Shown here: piece after piece, positions 32,509 to 43,159 of the stretch | Layout: every line of letters starts with the position of its first letter | How positions within the stretch are numbered: position 1 is the stretch's first letter | DNA from: Chaetoderma sp. LZ-2023a | Lineage: Eukaryota > Mollusca > Caudofoveata > Chaetodermatida > Chaetodermatidae | Assembly (NCBI GenBank): GCA_034401795.1 | Contig: CM067370.1 | Coordinates: 63,265,254 to 63,329,253 of the forward strand | Direction of reading: 5' to 3' | DNA length: 64,000 bases | Position numbers and translations under genes: made by a program | Notes under the pieces: generated by a model | What the model was told of the DNA's origin: nothing | Database searches by the model: none | What the model saw: only the letters and a program-made list of their open reading frames with translations

Positions 32509-32839
32509 ACCCTCACTACTTTGCCCATTACAATAATACTGATATTAAAGGTATACCGGTATGGAAATTGATATCGATACCAGTATTCGTTTTTCTAAAA
32601 CCATGAAGCCCTACAATTCACATTTTTTACCTTAAACCTGGAGTGCAATAAGCTAGCATCACCAGATTCGCTTATGATTGCTTTGACTTTAAGGTCAAAG
32701 GGTCTAAGATCTAGCTCATGGGGTAACTAAGTGCAATGGCACAATAAAGCAGAAAGGTGTGAGTCAGTTTAGCACTAGCTAGAGCGAGATAACTGTACAC
32801 AGTAATGCAGTCAATTTTAAAATCATTTTAAATTAAGAT

Positions 32840-33035
32840 CAGATTTCAATGTAATTATTCGAAAGACACAAATGTATGCCTAGCATTATGTCACTAGGTA
32901 ATTAGACATGCCCGTCTCTCTTAAATACCAACATTCTAACAGACTATCGATCATCTTTCACATGCTATTAGAAACACTAATTATTAACGCCTGTATGAAA
33001 AACAGTCTGGCAATGAATTAATACTATGATACTGT
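32840..33035 (+). repeat. dispersed repeat: empty paralogue of the LTR-element target
   Basis: GAAAGACACAAATGTATGCC...ATTATGTCACTAGG...AATTAGACATG...TCTCTT...ACATTCTAAC corresponds, without interruption, to 40680-40713 joined to 46944-47110. It is thus a copy of the repeat into which the LTR retrotransposon inserted, without the insertion. Confidence 0.8.
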
Positions 33036-33499
33036 GTTTTCCCCCGACTAAGCATGACATACATCATGTATAACCTACTTGACTGAATGTTAATAAACTA
33101 ATTGTCCTTAGTATGACAAAACATCCAAAGATTACAGGTTATGAAAATCTGTGCAAAGCTTAATTAAGTTAGTGAGCAGCTGGAAGTATTCTTACAAGCA
33201 TGTGTGCTTAGTGTAATAAGCACACCATTTACAAGTACACATATTGATGCAAGGCATCAACGGTAAATAGCGTGCCCGGAGGTTATTATAATTCTGAGAA
33301 TAAACTCAACTGTTTCATGAAAAAATAAAGTTATATAAAGGCATACAAGCCACTTATGACAAAAATATACGCGGACAATAAACACAAAAGAAGGAATATT
33401 TCTTGCAAAATGATATGGGCAGTATTAGCTATGGGCTAGGAAAAGCAGCTTATATTTTTGGTCATTCCATCCTTTTTCTCCAGGCCAAACTCCTTAACA

Positions 33500-33997
33500 G
33501 AGAGAGGAACAGACACAATTAAGAGCAGCCAGTGATGAGAAAATTGCACTACTGCATCAACAGAGCGTAACAGATCAAATTTGTGTCATTAGGTATCAAC
33601 AACTTGTAAAGATAAAGAAATCAACAGAACTGGCAACCCAGTCAGTAGAAAATCAGCGCAAGAAGCAGTACAGACCCTGCCACCCATTCAAACATATTAA
33701 AGAAAAACTGTAAAGAATATTTTAAACCTAAATCTTGATACCTTCCTAAACAGACGTGAAGAGCTTATTACCCGGAAATATATTGGTGAAATATACACGG
33801 CAATGCTAGTGAAATGTACAAAGCAAGTATATTTTTGATGCAATACAGGACCCCGATCTGTACCGACAAATAACCTTTTCAACAAAGTTAAGTGGCCAGG
33901 ATAGAACCAATACCGTGCACCTAGTTTTCTCCAACGAAAATGATATAGTAGGAAACATTCTGACAAGACCTAGTGGGAAACAGCCACAATCGTGATC
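33500..33997 (+). pseudogene. LINE-type fragment (endonuclease end)
   Basis: At 33834-33997 a plus-strand frame reads LYRQITFSTKLSGQDRTN, then LVFSNENDIVGNI, and ends at TGA. It resembles the end of the AP-type endonuclease of CR1-like LINEs (pattern T.PTR...LDLVFSN...I), with D to H damage in the LDLVF box. A second open stretch at 33499-33711 (QREEQTQLRAASDEKIALLH, then KIKKSTELATQ...) is coiled-coil-like; its order relative to the endonuclease is unlike a normal LINE, so it may be a separate or rearranged piece. Confidence 0.45.
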
Positions 33998-35234
33998 TGT
34001 TTCATTTAGCTATCATATCTATTAAACGATATCTTTACTGGAAACAGTGACAAACTATTAAATCAAATATTTTTGCTCAACAAAATGGCCAAAATCGGCC
34101 TCAGCAGTTGTAATGATGACGATCTTGTTGACCATATGTGCAAATGTTAGGGTATTAGCTTGATAAGTCAGGTTCTACCAGTACACGCGGCTAATAATAT
34201 GGGATATATAGACATATTTTCACATTACTATAATAAATATTTGGTGGTAGAATTATTACAATATTTCGCACAGCACGAGAACATAGTGAGTTCTACATGG
34301 CCTTATGTTCGAAAACTGGCTGGAGATATTCTGGTTCCGAATATAGTACATTATTGGAATTTGACAATGGTGTGCCACTACTAAATTGCATATGACGAAA
34401 TTACTGTATAGTAAACATTTTTTAAACCTTTGATACTTTATTAGCGTATTCATATACGTATCTAACCATATGGGTGAACCTCTGGGGTCGAACCTATTGC
34501 AAACAGTGTGGTACAGAAAATCATTGATCTGACAGAATTTGCGCCAATTTTTAGTATGGAATTGTGTACTATGAAATTACTTTCCTGTAGAATTTTTTAA
34601 AATTCGGAATACAACTAGCATATTTCCGGGGTTGAACGTATTGCAATGAAAACCATGAATTATCCTAAGTTTGAGCTTATTTACGTTATGAAATTTTTTA
34701 ATCTCACTACGTCGTAAGCTTAGGCCTATACTTATCTAAACATATGGGTGATATTCTGGGCCGAACCCATTATGAGCGATATGTCAGGACATATCGACAC
34801 CTATCTGAATGTGGTGAATGTGAACCAACCATATTACAATGGAGCCATATGGCAAATATGTAACTACATATTACCAAATTACTTGATGGTAGAATCGTGC
34901 AAAAGCAGTAGTACATATTCAGTTATATACAGCTATATGTAAAAAAATGATTACAAACCGAGAACTGAGATTCTAATACTGAATAAAGTAAATTGTTGGC
35001 ATTTGACAACTGTCCGTGGCTACTAAATTGAATATTACGAAATTACTACGTGGTAGAAATCTCAAGATTCATTAGCGTATTCATATCCCTATCTTGCGTA
35101 TTAAAATTACTTCATCTAGAATTTGTTATATTCGGAATATAACTAGCTTATTAAAGTTCAAGTCTATGTGGGGTAAATTATGGGGCTGAACATACTACAG
35201 ACAATAGGGCACTGAAAACTGTGGTGGTTTATTA

Positions 35235-35620
35235 ATGCAATGAACCTTTCCAGTTTAGCTATGCCCTGCCCATCTCTAGCTAAACTCCACCCATACCACT
35301 CTCGAGTTGGGATCGATGGATTTCTGAACCACAAGACGATAAATTTCAAGAAAACTATACAGGTAAGCCGTGGAATATTTTGACACTAAATTGACTGGGT
35401 CCTGTTGCTGCCTATGGCAAATTACTTTCAAAATATTCAACAGCATTTTTTATTAAATAACAAAAACATATAATTCGTACAACGTGTCAGATTATTAAGC
35501 ATTTAAGATGGACTAAATCGAGTCAGTCATGACATCATTATTATGACGTTATCCTACGCATCACTTGATTAATTACGACGTCATATGACGTAATATGATG
35601 GATAGACAACCTGAAAAGGC
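35235..35620. repeat. family B element with full flanks
   Basis: Left flank CAGTTTAGCTATGCCCTGCC, hairpin at 35370-35443, and tail with ATAATTCGTACAACGTGTC and clustered TGACG sites (CATGACATCATT, ACGACGTCATATGACGTAA). It is the first part of the block duplicated at 38525. Confidence 0.8.
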
Positions 35621-36020
35621 CCATTAGCAAGTGGTATTAATTACCCTCACTCCGTCAGAGGATGAGTGTATTGTACTCGGGTATATGTGCGTTCGGGATG
35701 GCACGGGTCTACAATCTATGATTGGCCTTGTTAAAATATGTGACTTATAAATACGGGTGCTCTCTTAATACAAGTGGGCCATATTGTGTGGACCACACAT
35801 TAACAAGTGGTATTAGCCCAGTAATGCTCAATTTGCTCATGCCAATTTCAATAGAGGGATCCATTTCTAGGTATGCCACGCCTATTTCTAGCTAAGCTCA
35901 ACCCCTTTTTTGCGTGTTGGAATCGATGTCTATATATACGCTGAATAATGAGTTCCAATTTCAAGGTAACTATACAGATAAGCTGATGACTATTTTGAAA
36001 CTAATTTGACTGGGTGCAAC
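35280..36020. repeat. 0.7-kb duplicated block, copy 1
   Basis: Colinear with 38525-39235: family B element, then AGCAAGTGGTATTAATTA, CTCCGTCAGAGGA, CAATCTATGATTGGCCTTGT, CCATATTGTGTGG(A/G)CCAC, GCCACGCCTATTTCTAGC and a second family B left arm at 35985. In this copy the second hairpin is cut after GGGTGCAAC and the satellite-like array resumes. Confidence 0.8.
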
Positions 36021-36518
36021 GAAAGCCATGAATCGGCCTAAATTTGAGCCAAAATTATTTCATGGTAGATCGTTTTAAATCTCACTACTCCGTAAGCGTA
36101 TGCCTATACCTATCTAAACATATGAGTGACATTCTGGGGCCGAACCCATCATGAGCGATATGCCAGGACATACCGACACCTATCTGAATGTGGTGAATGT
36201 GAACCAACCATATTATAATGAGGCCATACGGCGAATATGTAACTACCTACGATGAGATTACTTGATGATAGAATTGTGCAAAAACACTAGCTCATATTGA
36301 GTTATATACATCCATATATAAAAAAAATTATTACAAATCGAGAACAGACATTCTGATACCGAATATAGTAAATTGTTGGCATTTGACAATTGTCCGTGGC
36401 TACTAAATTGAATATTACGAAATTACTACGTGGTAGAAAACCCAAGATTCATTATCGTGTTCATATCGCTATCTAACCATATCGGTGAAATTATGTGGCC
36501 AAACCTATTGCAAAGGTC

Positions 36519-36765
36519 GTCTTATTCTTTTCGCTCGCTGATCATACCGCCAGTCCTGTAAGTGACTATCGACATGATCATAAGCGTTAAGTGCGTGGAT
36601 CCATGGTTTATTAGAGTGCGCCGTGCGGCCTGGAACCTCCGTTTTCAGCACTCGAGGTTTCTGTCAGGGTCACCTCACCCTTACCTCCTTTAGTCGCCTC
36701 TTACCACGCGCAGAGGATACGAAAGGTGTATTCTAAGCCCCACCTACAGGGCAATTGCACAGGTA
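36519..36765 (+). repeat. SINE-like dispersed block
   Basis: GC-rich island of about 245 bp inside the AT-rich array, ending TAGTCGCCTCTTACCACG, CAGAGGATACGAAAGG, TGTATTCTAAGCCCC. From general knowledge, a 'GTCGCCT(C/T)TTACGAC...GGATAC...ATTCTA' segment is the conserved core of widespread SINE families in marine invertebrates. No A/B box pair was pinned down. Confidence 0.5.
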
Positions 36766-37290
36766 ATAGTAGGGCATTGAAAACCCACAGATCTGCTAAA
36801 ATTGAAACGAATTTACACAATGAAATCGTATACTACGAAATTACTTAATGGTCAAATTTTTTTCAATTCCCAATATAACTATCGTATTCAAATCCCTCTA
36901 CATCTATGTGAGCGAATTTCTGGAGCCGACCATATTACATACAGACAGTAGGGCACCGAAAAGCACGAAAAACCCAACATTTAAGCCAATTTTTGCTAAA
37001 TAAAATTATTTCATCTAGAATTTGTTAAATTCGGAATATACCTAGTATATTAAGGCTCAAGTCTATGTAGGTGAAATTATGGGGCTAAACATACTACAGA
37101 CAATAGGGCACTGAAAACTGTGAATCACTGGAGATTTAGCAAATTTTCGGTATGAAATTGTGCACTACGAAATTACTTCATGGTAAAAAATTTTGTAACC
37201 TCAATCCATTACTTCACTAGCGTATTGATATACCTATCTAACTATATGGTTGAAATTCTGTGGCCGAATTTCCTGTAGACGTTCTTAACT

Positions 37291-37984
37291 TAGCACATGC
37301 ATAGGCCTACACTTTCGGTTGATTTCTGTATTCAACAATCTGCTACAATATTATTGACAGCAGTTTTGACTGGAAATTTGGAACATTGGTAGTCTACCAA
37401 TACTGCTACATAATTGCATTGGCCCTTCATGGATTTATTCCCATGGATGGATTAAAGACAAAAGGATACTACTGATAATCACACATCCATTATTCATTCG
37501 TATCCCGCGAGTTCTCTTTCGATACGAGATCGAGAAATGTACCTCTTATGTAGGGGCCTATTGAGTAGCCAATGGCGTAACGATTTCACGATCCCCAGTG
37601 TTGCTTCTACAGTCTGATACGGAGATAGACTGGGTCCTGGTCTGTCTGGTATCTGAAGTTGAGTCTGTGTAACAGTCTAGTCATTGTGATAACGTAAGAA
37701 GATGACCGGTCATTACACTAGAGGTGTAGTTTCGAAGAAGCCAAGCCTTTATTTTTAGATGGGTCCATTATTGTTAGCGAACTCTGTCTACTTTTTCGCC
37801 CTCTACAATATTATTACGCATGTTTTTCTTTTGAAATTTACCACACACATAGTACGCCTCAAGACTGTCTGTAACAAGTCTGTAATTTTTACCTTATCTC
37901 AGATGCAACAAATGTGAATCATACTATAATACAATACGGGAAAGGTTAAACAGACATGGTACATCATCGTTGTCCTCATAATTT
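37291..37984. other. no gene seen
   Basis: No exon or repeat family copy recognised. Confidence 0.35.
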
Positions 37985-38202
37985 ATTAACCCTGTATTAC
38001 CTAACTTGATTCAAGAATATAAAAAAAATTTGCAGGCCAATAGACGACTGTTTTGAAGGATTACTATTGGAATGACTGGCTCAATTATCGAGCCAGTCAT
38101 TTCAGTGGTGAATTTTCAAAAACGATCTCTTGACCTGCAAATTAACATCCTCAAGATCACTGTAGAGGCCGGTTTTGGTGGCCTCCTCATGAAAGGGTTA
38201 AA
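37985..38202. repeat. family A hairpin
   Basis: Starts TTATTAACCCTGTATTACC, centre GGCTCAATTATCGAGCC at about 38080-38096, ends CATGAAAGGGTTAAAAT. The left outer arm is shortened. Confidence 0.8.
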
Positions 38203-38524
38203 ATACATTAAGAGAAGATGATAGGCTTACATGGGCAATCGTTGTCGTTGCAATACTTAATACAGGTCTATGATAGCAATAAGTAGGTGGGTAGGGTGGG
38301 GTGGGCTACCAGTCAAAGTATTAAAAAGATATTCGTATAGTTGTCTTTATCTGAGATGTTGAAATTTCGGTGTTAACCATTCTAAAGGATTTTGTTAGAA
38401 AACCACACAATTGTGCCCAAGTAAGTCACATCTTGGTGGCGGTTGCTTGAAATGACTTCCATAGGCCTAACGTTAGTCAATCGGTCACTGAATCCAGATG
38501 GTATATTAATACATTAATACCGGG

Positions 38525-39235
38525 CTCGTGTTGGTATCGATGGATCTCTGAGCTTCTTGACTATCAATTTCCAGAAAACTATACAGGTAAGGTGTTGACT
38601 ATTTGGAAACCAATTTGTCTGGGTGCTGTTGCTGCTTGTGGCAGTAACATCGCCCAGTCAAATTAGTTTCAAAATATTCACCAGCATGTTTTGTAAATAG
38701 CAAAGACATACAATTCGTACAACGTGTCGGACTATTAAGCATTTAAGACAGACTAAATTGAGTCAGTCATGACGTCATGATTATGACGTCATCCTATACA
38801 TCACGTCGTTGATTATGACATCATATGACGTAATATGATGGATAGACAACATGAAAATGCCAATTAGCAAGTGGTATTAATTATCCTCCCTCCGTCAGAG
38901 GACGAGTACATTGTATTCAGGGCAACAATCTATGATTGGCCTTGTTAAAATGTGACCTATAAATATGGGTGGTCTCTTAACACAAGTGGTCCATATTGTG
39001 TGGGCCACGCATTACCAAGTGATATTAGCCATGTAATGCTCAATTTGCTCATGACAATTTCAATAGAGATCCATTTCTAGGTATGCCACGCCTATTTCTA
39101 GCCAAGCTCCACCCCGTTTTGCGTGTTGGAATCGATGTATATATATACGCTGAATAATGAATTCCCAGACTTCCAATTTCAAGGTAACTATACAGGTAAG
39201 CTGATGACTATTTTGAAACGAATATGACTGGGTGC
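38525..39235. repeat. 0.7-kb duplicated block, copy 2, with two family B hairpins
   Basis: Counterpart of 35280-36020. The first hairpin is at 38592-38687 and the second begins at 39208. The tail of the first has TGACGTCATGATTATGACGT and CATATGACGTAATATG. It keeps more intact CRE-type palindromes than copy 1. Confidence 0.8.
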
Positions 39236-39470
39236 TTTTAAAGGTTTGCTGCCTCTGGTCGCAACAACGCCAGGTCAAATTAGTTTCAAAATATTCAACA
39301 CAATGTTGATTAAACAGTAGACATACAATTCGTACACTTGCCGGACTATTCAATGTTCATGACTGAGCTCGATACGCCATTCATTTACACATTTTGGATT
39401 GTGACGTCAGCCTGTATATGAAGTAATTGATTATGACGCCATATCCTTCAGTTACAGATCGAACCCAGCC
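39208..39470. repeat. family B element with tail
   Basis: Arm CTGATGACTATTTTGAAACG, right arm AGTCAAATTAGTTTCAAAATATTC-type ending near 39302, interrupted by an extra CTTTTAAAGG near 39236. Tail with ACATACAATTCGTACACTTGC and GTGACGTCAGC. Confidence 0.75.
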
Positions 39471-39494
39471 ATTATCATAGAAAATGACTGTTGA

Positions 39495-39715
39495 ATAAAT
39501 AGCAAAGACATACAATTCGAACAGCGTCTAGTCAAATTAGTTTCAAAGTATTCAACAGCATGTTGATTAAATAGTAAAGACGTGCAATTCGCATACTTGA
39601 CTGGCTATTCAATGTTCCTGGTGGAGCTAGATACGTCATTCATTACACATTTTGATTGTGAGGTCCAGCTACATCTGAGCTAAATAATTATGACGTCATA
39701 TACAGAAAAATTCAT
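39495..39715. repeat. family B element, right half and tail only
   Basis: CTAGTCAAATTAGTTTCAAAG, ATTCAACAGCATG, then ACGTGCAATTCGCATACTTG and TTATGACGTCATAT. The left arm is missing. Confidence 0.7.
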
Positions 39716-39716
39716 T

Positions 39717-39927
39717 ATCATAGAAAATGTCCTATGTCTAATTGCCGTCCAAAAGACCATTATGGTTTTTCTTTTGCAATTTACTACTGGAATTATAGGA
39801 TCGGTTATCCAACCAGTCATTCCAGTGGTAAACTTTCAAAACAAGTTCTTTGGCGAGTAGCTAATGCAAATGGACATTTCTCATGATCACCGCAAGAAGC
39901 CATTTGTGGTCAGTTTGATAGAGTGCT
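39717..39927. repeat. family A hairpin, diverged
   Basis: CATAGAAAATGTCC at the left, GGATCGGTTATCCAACC at the centre and TGCAAATGGACATTTCTC at the right; several small insertions in both arms. Confidence 0.7.
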
Positions 39928-40146
39928 AAAGTGGACATATAAGAGACGCCGCGAGTGGGCGTATGCTTGAGTACTTTCATCTGCAGAAGGAATGATAAAC
40001 ATGTTTTGTACGCAGTCCTCCAGCAAAAGAAGCTTATTTAGAGTAGTTATTTGGAGTTCCGTTGGCTGTTTATTAAAATAATTAAGCGGCCATCGCCGTG
40101 CAAACTCTATTACAGTCGGACAAGAACAAATAAGAGAACTCGCCAT
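39910..40146 (-). CDS. hypothetical open frame downstream of the promoter-like patch
   Basis: 78 codons starting at an ATG with G at +4, about 100 bp downstream (minus strand) of TCTCGCGAGA. It begins MASSLICSCPTVIEFARRWP and shows no family I know. The last few codons run into a family A hairpin, so the frame's end is not natural unless a splice donor lies earlier. It could be a first exon, a 5' leader frame or chance. Confidence 0.25.
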   Translation of the reverse strand: MASSLICSCPTVIEFARRWPLNYFNKQPTELQITTLNKLLLLEDCVQNMFIIPSADESTQAYAHSRRLLYVHFSTLSN

Positions 40147-40189
40147 GAATCACGCGCATGAAGATCATAATTATGAGATATCCAGCAAT

Positions 40190-40310
40190 CTAAAAATAGA
40201 GCCATGTCTTCGCGGCGAGAATTATTAGATCTGGTATCGATGGAGATCTCGCGAGACACAGTCCCACAATCCCCTGCGCGAAATGGCCGCGCCTATAGGC
40301 AATTCTAGGC
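40190..40310. promoter_or_regulatory. CpG-rich promoter-like patch with TCTCGCGAGA
   Basis: TCTCGCGAGA is at 40247-40256, followed by TCCCACAATCCCCTGCGCG at about 40262-40280 and AAATGGCCGCGCC. The first is a known palindromic core-promoter element of animal housekeeping genes; the second resembles a ZNF143/Staf-type site. CpG density is far above the surrounding DNA. Direction is unknown; minus would fit an upstream exon of SGSM, but none was identified. Confidence 0.4.
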
Positions 40311-40429
40311 AGCAATAAATAGAAGCGTGCACGCAATAAGAGCATTCACTAGTGAATGACTGAAATCAAAATAATCTTCTCAATGTTTGTCCACAATTAA
40401 TATATGTATCACCAATCTTCAAGGTGATT

Positions 40430-40655
40430 TAACTCTTTAGCCCTTGAATTTGTTCAAGAAAATTTCAATTTTCTCATAGAAAATGTCCATTTGCATACCA
40501 AGAGAAGACTATTTTCGAAAATTTATCACTGGAATGACTGGCTCGGTTATCGAGCCAGCCATTCCAGTGGTAAATTTTCAAAAATAGTCTTCTCTTGGTC
40601 TGCAAATGGACATTTCTGAAGAAGCCGCTTTTGACTGATATGAGGGTTAAAGGAG
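40430..40655. repeat. family A hairpin, near complete
   Basis: Starts TTAGCCCTTGAATTTGTTC, centre GGCTCGGTTATCGAGCC near 40541-40557, ends GATATGAGGGTTAAAGG. Arms inside are nearly perfect. Confidence 0.88.
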
Positions 40656-40713
40656 GTAAGATCGAATTTTAATGTAATATTTGAAAGACACAAATGTATG
40701 TCAAGTATGGTAT

Positions 40714-41312
40714 TGTTAGCGTATTTTTCTGACTGCTTATGAGAATTATTTAAACTACTTACAAGTATTTCATAAGGGGAGACAAGCTATTGATGCCTTG
40801 GATACTGCTATGCTTGGGTGTGAGTGTGCATGTACTAACTCAATGGAGAGTAGCAGCAGCATACCAGAGCATTAGATTTAGGTCACAGACTTACAGACTG
40901 CATGACTGAGGCTCTTTAGGGACAGCTATAGGTGTCATAGTAACTGAATATTTCTCCAATCTCTGTATCTCTGCCGTGTCCACTGACACACCATGCGGGT
41001 GACACGCCGTGCGGAGATACGCAGAGCAGAGACACGCGAGGGAATCACAGGAACACACCAGTGTTTTAAACATGCATATTGCCCAACCCTATAAAAGTCC
41101 CAGGACAATATGATGTGGGGTTGCCACAATTCTTTGAACACTGACCGACCATGACACTTTGAACCACTAAGGTCTAAACATTGTTGTATATAGTTGTATA
41201 TAAAGTAAACTGCCCTACCAAATAATGAGTTTAGTAAAGCATACAATTAGTTGGATTCTGCTGTTTTGTTTTAAAATGTTTGTGCTCTTTAAGTTAGACA
41301 TTGAACCTAACA
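40714..41312 (+). repeat. left LTR
   Basis: 599 bp, TGTTAGCG...CCTAACA. A TATA box (TATAAAAG) at 41090-41097 would start the transcript, which puts U3 at about 375 bp. Compared with the right LTR it has small indels such as an extra TTTTAAAATGTTTGTGCTC segment near its end. Confidence 0.9.
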
Positions 41313-41329
41313 CTGGCGGCAGTGGTGGG
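41313..41329 (+). promoter_or_regulatory. putative primer-binding site
   Basis: TGGCGGCAGTGGTGGGG follows the LTR after one spacer base. It begins TGG as required for pairing with a tRNA CCA end; I did not identify the tRNA. Confidence 0.5.
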
Positions 41330-41459
41330 GTGAGAACTTACATGTGTCTAGTCTAAGTTAGAATGAAAATTTTGAAGTAATTGTTTCTAATGTTTAATTT
41401 GGTAAAACTTCTGTAAATTAGAATTGTGAAGTTAAGTTTTGTTAACACTTGTGTCAAAT

Positions 41460-41760
41460 AAATAGTGCTTGGTTAAAATAATCCAAAACATGAAGTCAGA
41501 AAAATGACAGTTCAGGAGTGTGTAGTGGACTTGAAAAAGTAGGGTTAATGGAGGTTATTGCATGTGGAAACCCTGAGAGGGTCTTGCTTGAAAGGGAAAT
41601 AGCACAACTCAGAGAGCTAGTAGAAACAGTGTTGAAAATGGTGACAGATGCGAAGGAACGAGGTATGCAAGCTGAAACGGCAAAAGTTGAGCTCCAAAAG
41701 CAACTGGATGGACAGTAAGTTGATCAATTAAAACATTTGTTGGAGGACAGTCAGCGACTG
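41460..41760 (+). pseudogene. gag-like helical segment of the LTR element
   Basis: Frame from about 41518 reads ERVLLEREIAQLRELVETVL and KERGMQAETAKVELQKQLDG, a charged helical stretch consistent with a coiled coil. Stops break the frame near 41718. Placement before the protease motif suggests gag. Confidence 0.45.
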
Positions 41761-41827
41761 CTATTGTCAGATGACTATGTATTACAACACTTATAAAAGA
41801 TGTGACTATGGCATATATCTGGATCAT

Positions 41828-41885
41828 ATGATGCTAGCATGTTAGACACTGGTGCTTCTAACACTGAAAATTATTGTCACTCAGA
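41828..41885 (+). pseudogene. aspartic protease motif of the LTR element
   Basis: ASMLDTGASNTENYC is encoded at about 41833-41877; L-D-T-G-A-S is the active-site signature of retroelement proteases. Only this short piece is recognisable. Confidence 0.65.
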
Positions 41886-42773
41886 AACAGTGGTGTGAAA
41901 AGACAGCAAATGATGTGGAATGTAGCATTTTCAAACGTGAACTATTGTGATTTTAACATTACCTGGTTAATAAGAACTGATCTATGTAGAAAGAGAGTGA
42001 ATAATGCCATTTTGTGACTCCATGGATAAATGACTAGATAGATTAAGTTGTACTTTTGTCACAGACTAGTTTTGAAATGTTCATTCTCTGGTTTGAAACA
42101 GAGCAATGGCGAGGGATATTCAAGAATTGCTTGTGAACTTAGTGACTGGATATGTTATTATGGAGAAAGCATTTCAAGTGAATTTTACTCTATGTTAATG
42201 ATGTATGTGATGGGACCCGTGTCACAAAGAAATAGGGAGACGGAATCTTCTGTTTTTGAGCTGGAACATACTCTACCAATGTCAGCAAAGCGTGATTATG
42301 TTGACAGATCAGGAGTTCATTAAAATATAATTCTGCCGTGAATTCATCTCGAATGACTTGTCATATTAAGTGCAGATCTGGCAAGTGGGATTTATGTGCT
42401 ATGTTTTTATTTTTGTGTTTGCTTCTGCCCATGATTGTGTGTGTACACCTGGAAAAGGTGTTATTCATGGCAGTGGGAAAAGAGCTATCGGTATGAGAAT
42501 GATATTGCTGTGAATCGAATGATTACTTGTGTTAGAGATGTTTGCAGACCCGGGAATTCACAATTAGCTGGAGGATTATTTGGGATACCTAGTGATCAAG
42601 AGAAAGACAATCGAGTGCCATGAAGGAAAAAGCAGCATGATCTAGTTTTCGATGATGCATGAGGAGGAGATAATATTCAGTTATCTAATTCTGAATCGGA
42701 GCCGTGTCTTAGTGGTAGTTCTGTATCGTGGATTGGTGGCTACTCGTGTGAAGAGTTTGGTGCCAAGCAAAGC

Positions 42774-43151
42774 GTGGATTCAGATATGGAGACGTCAAAG
42801 GGGTGGCTAGCTGAATCATCTGAGAGGCCCTCAATGGATTTAGTGAGAGCAGAATACTTAGTGTTATGGACTCTATGTCTGGATTGGGAATTGCTGTTCC
42901 AGCGTGATGGAGTGCTGTGTAAAAGATGTTTTTGTTTTGATAATGATCAGTTTCATCATCAGCTTGCTGTCTCCAAGTGTCTTGGAGCAAGAGTAATGAA
43001 ACAGATGAATGACATTCCATTGGGTGATCGCATTTTGAAGGAAACTGTCAGTAATGTGGAGTGCATTTTCTACTGGTACATGATAATAGACTTTATAAGT
43101 GACTGGATAGGGAAATGTGAGAAGTGGTGTGATGAAGTATCCGGAAAATAG
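42774..43151 (+). pseudogene. integrase zinc-binding domain remnant
   Basis: Open frame with KRCFCFDNDQFHHQLAVSKC, then KQMNDIPLGD and FYWYMIIDFISDWIGKCEKW. This matches the linker and H-H-C-C zinc domain at the start of Ty3-type integrases (pattern H...H...FYW.....W...C..C). Both zinc histidines appear lost: the first is replaced by asparagine (MND for MHD) and the GGHLG box reads GDRIL. The catalytic core after it is not recognisable. Confidence 0.75.
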
Positions 43152-43159
43152 ACCTCGGA

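Larger units (their letters stand above)
34150..37290. repeat. degenerate tandem array, unit about 150-250 bp
   Basis: A unit containing 'TATCTAACCATATGGGTGAAAT', 'GGG(C/G)CCGAACCTATTGCAAAC', 'GGGCACTGAAAA' and 'TACGAAATTACTTCATGGTAGAA' recurs in varied form. The CCGAACC mark or a relative is found near 34490, 34634, 34765, 35188, 36144, 36500, 36927, 37085 and 37268. Two longer duplications stand out: 34720-34870 with 36095-36250, and 35090-35215 with 37000-37120. Family B elements and a SINE-like block interrupt the array. No coding potential. Confidence 0.65.

Noticed and set aside
32306-32606. Two histidine/threonine-rich plus-strand frames
   Set aside because: They are translations of a (CA)n/(CACG)n microsatellite.
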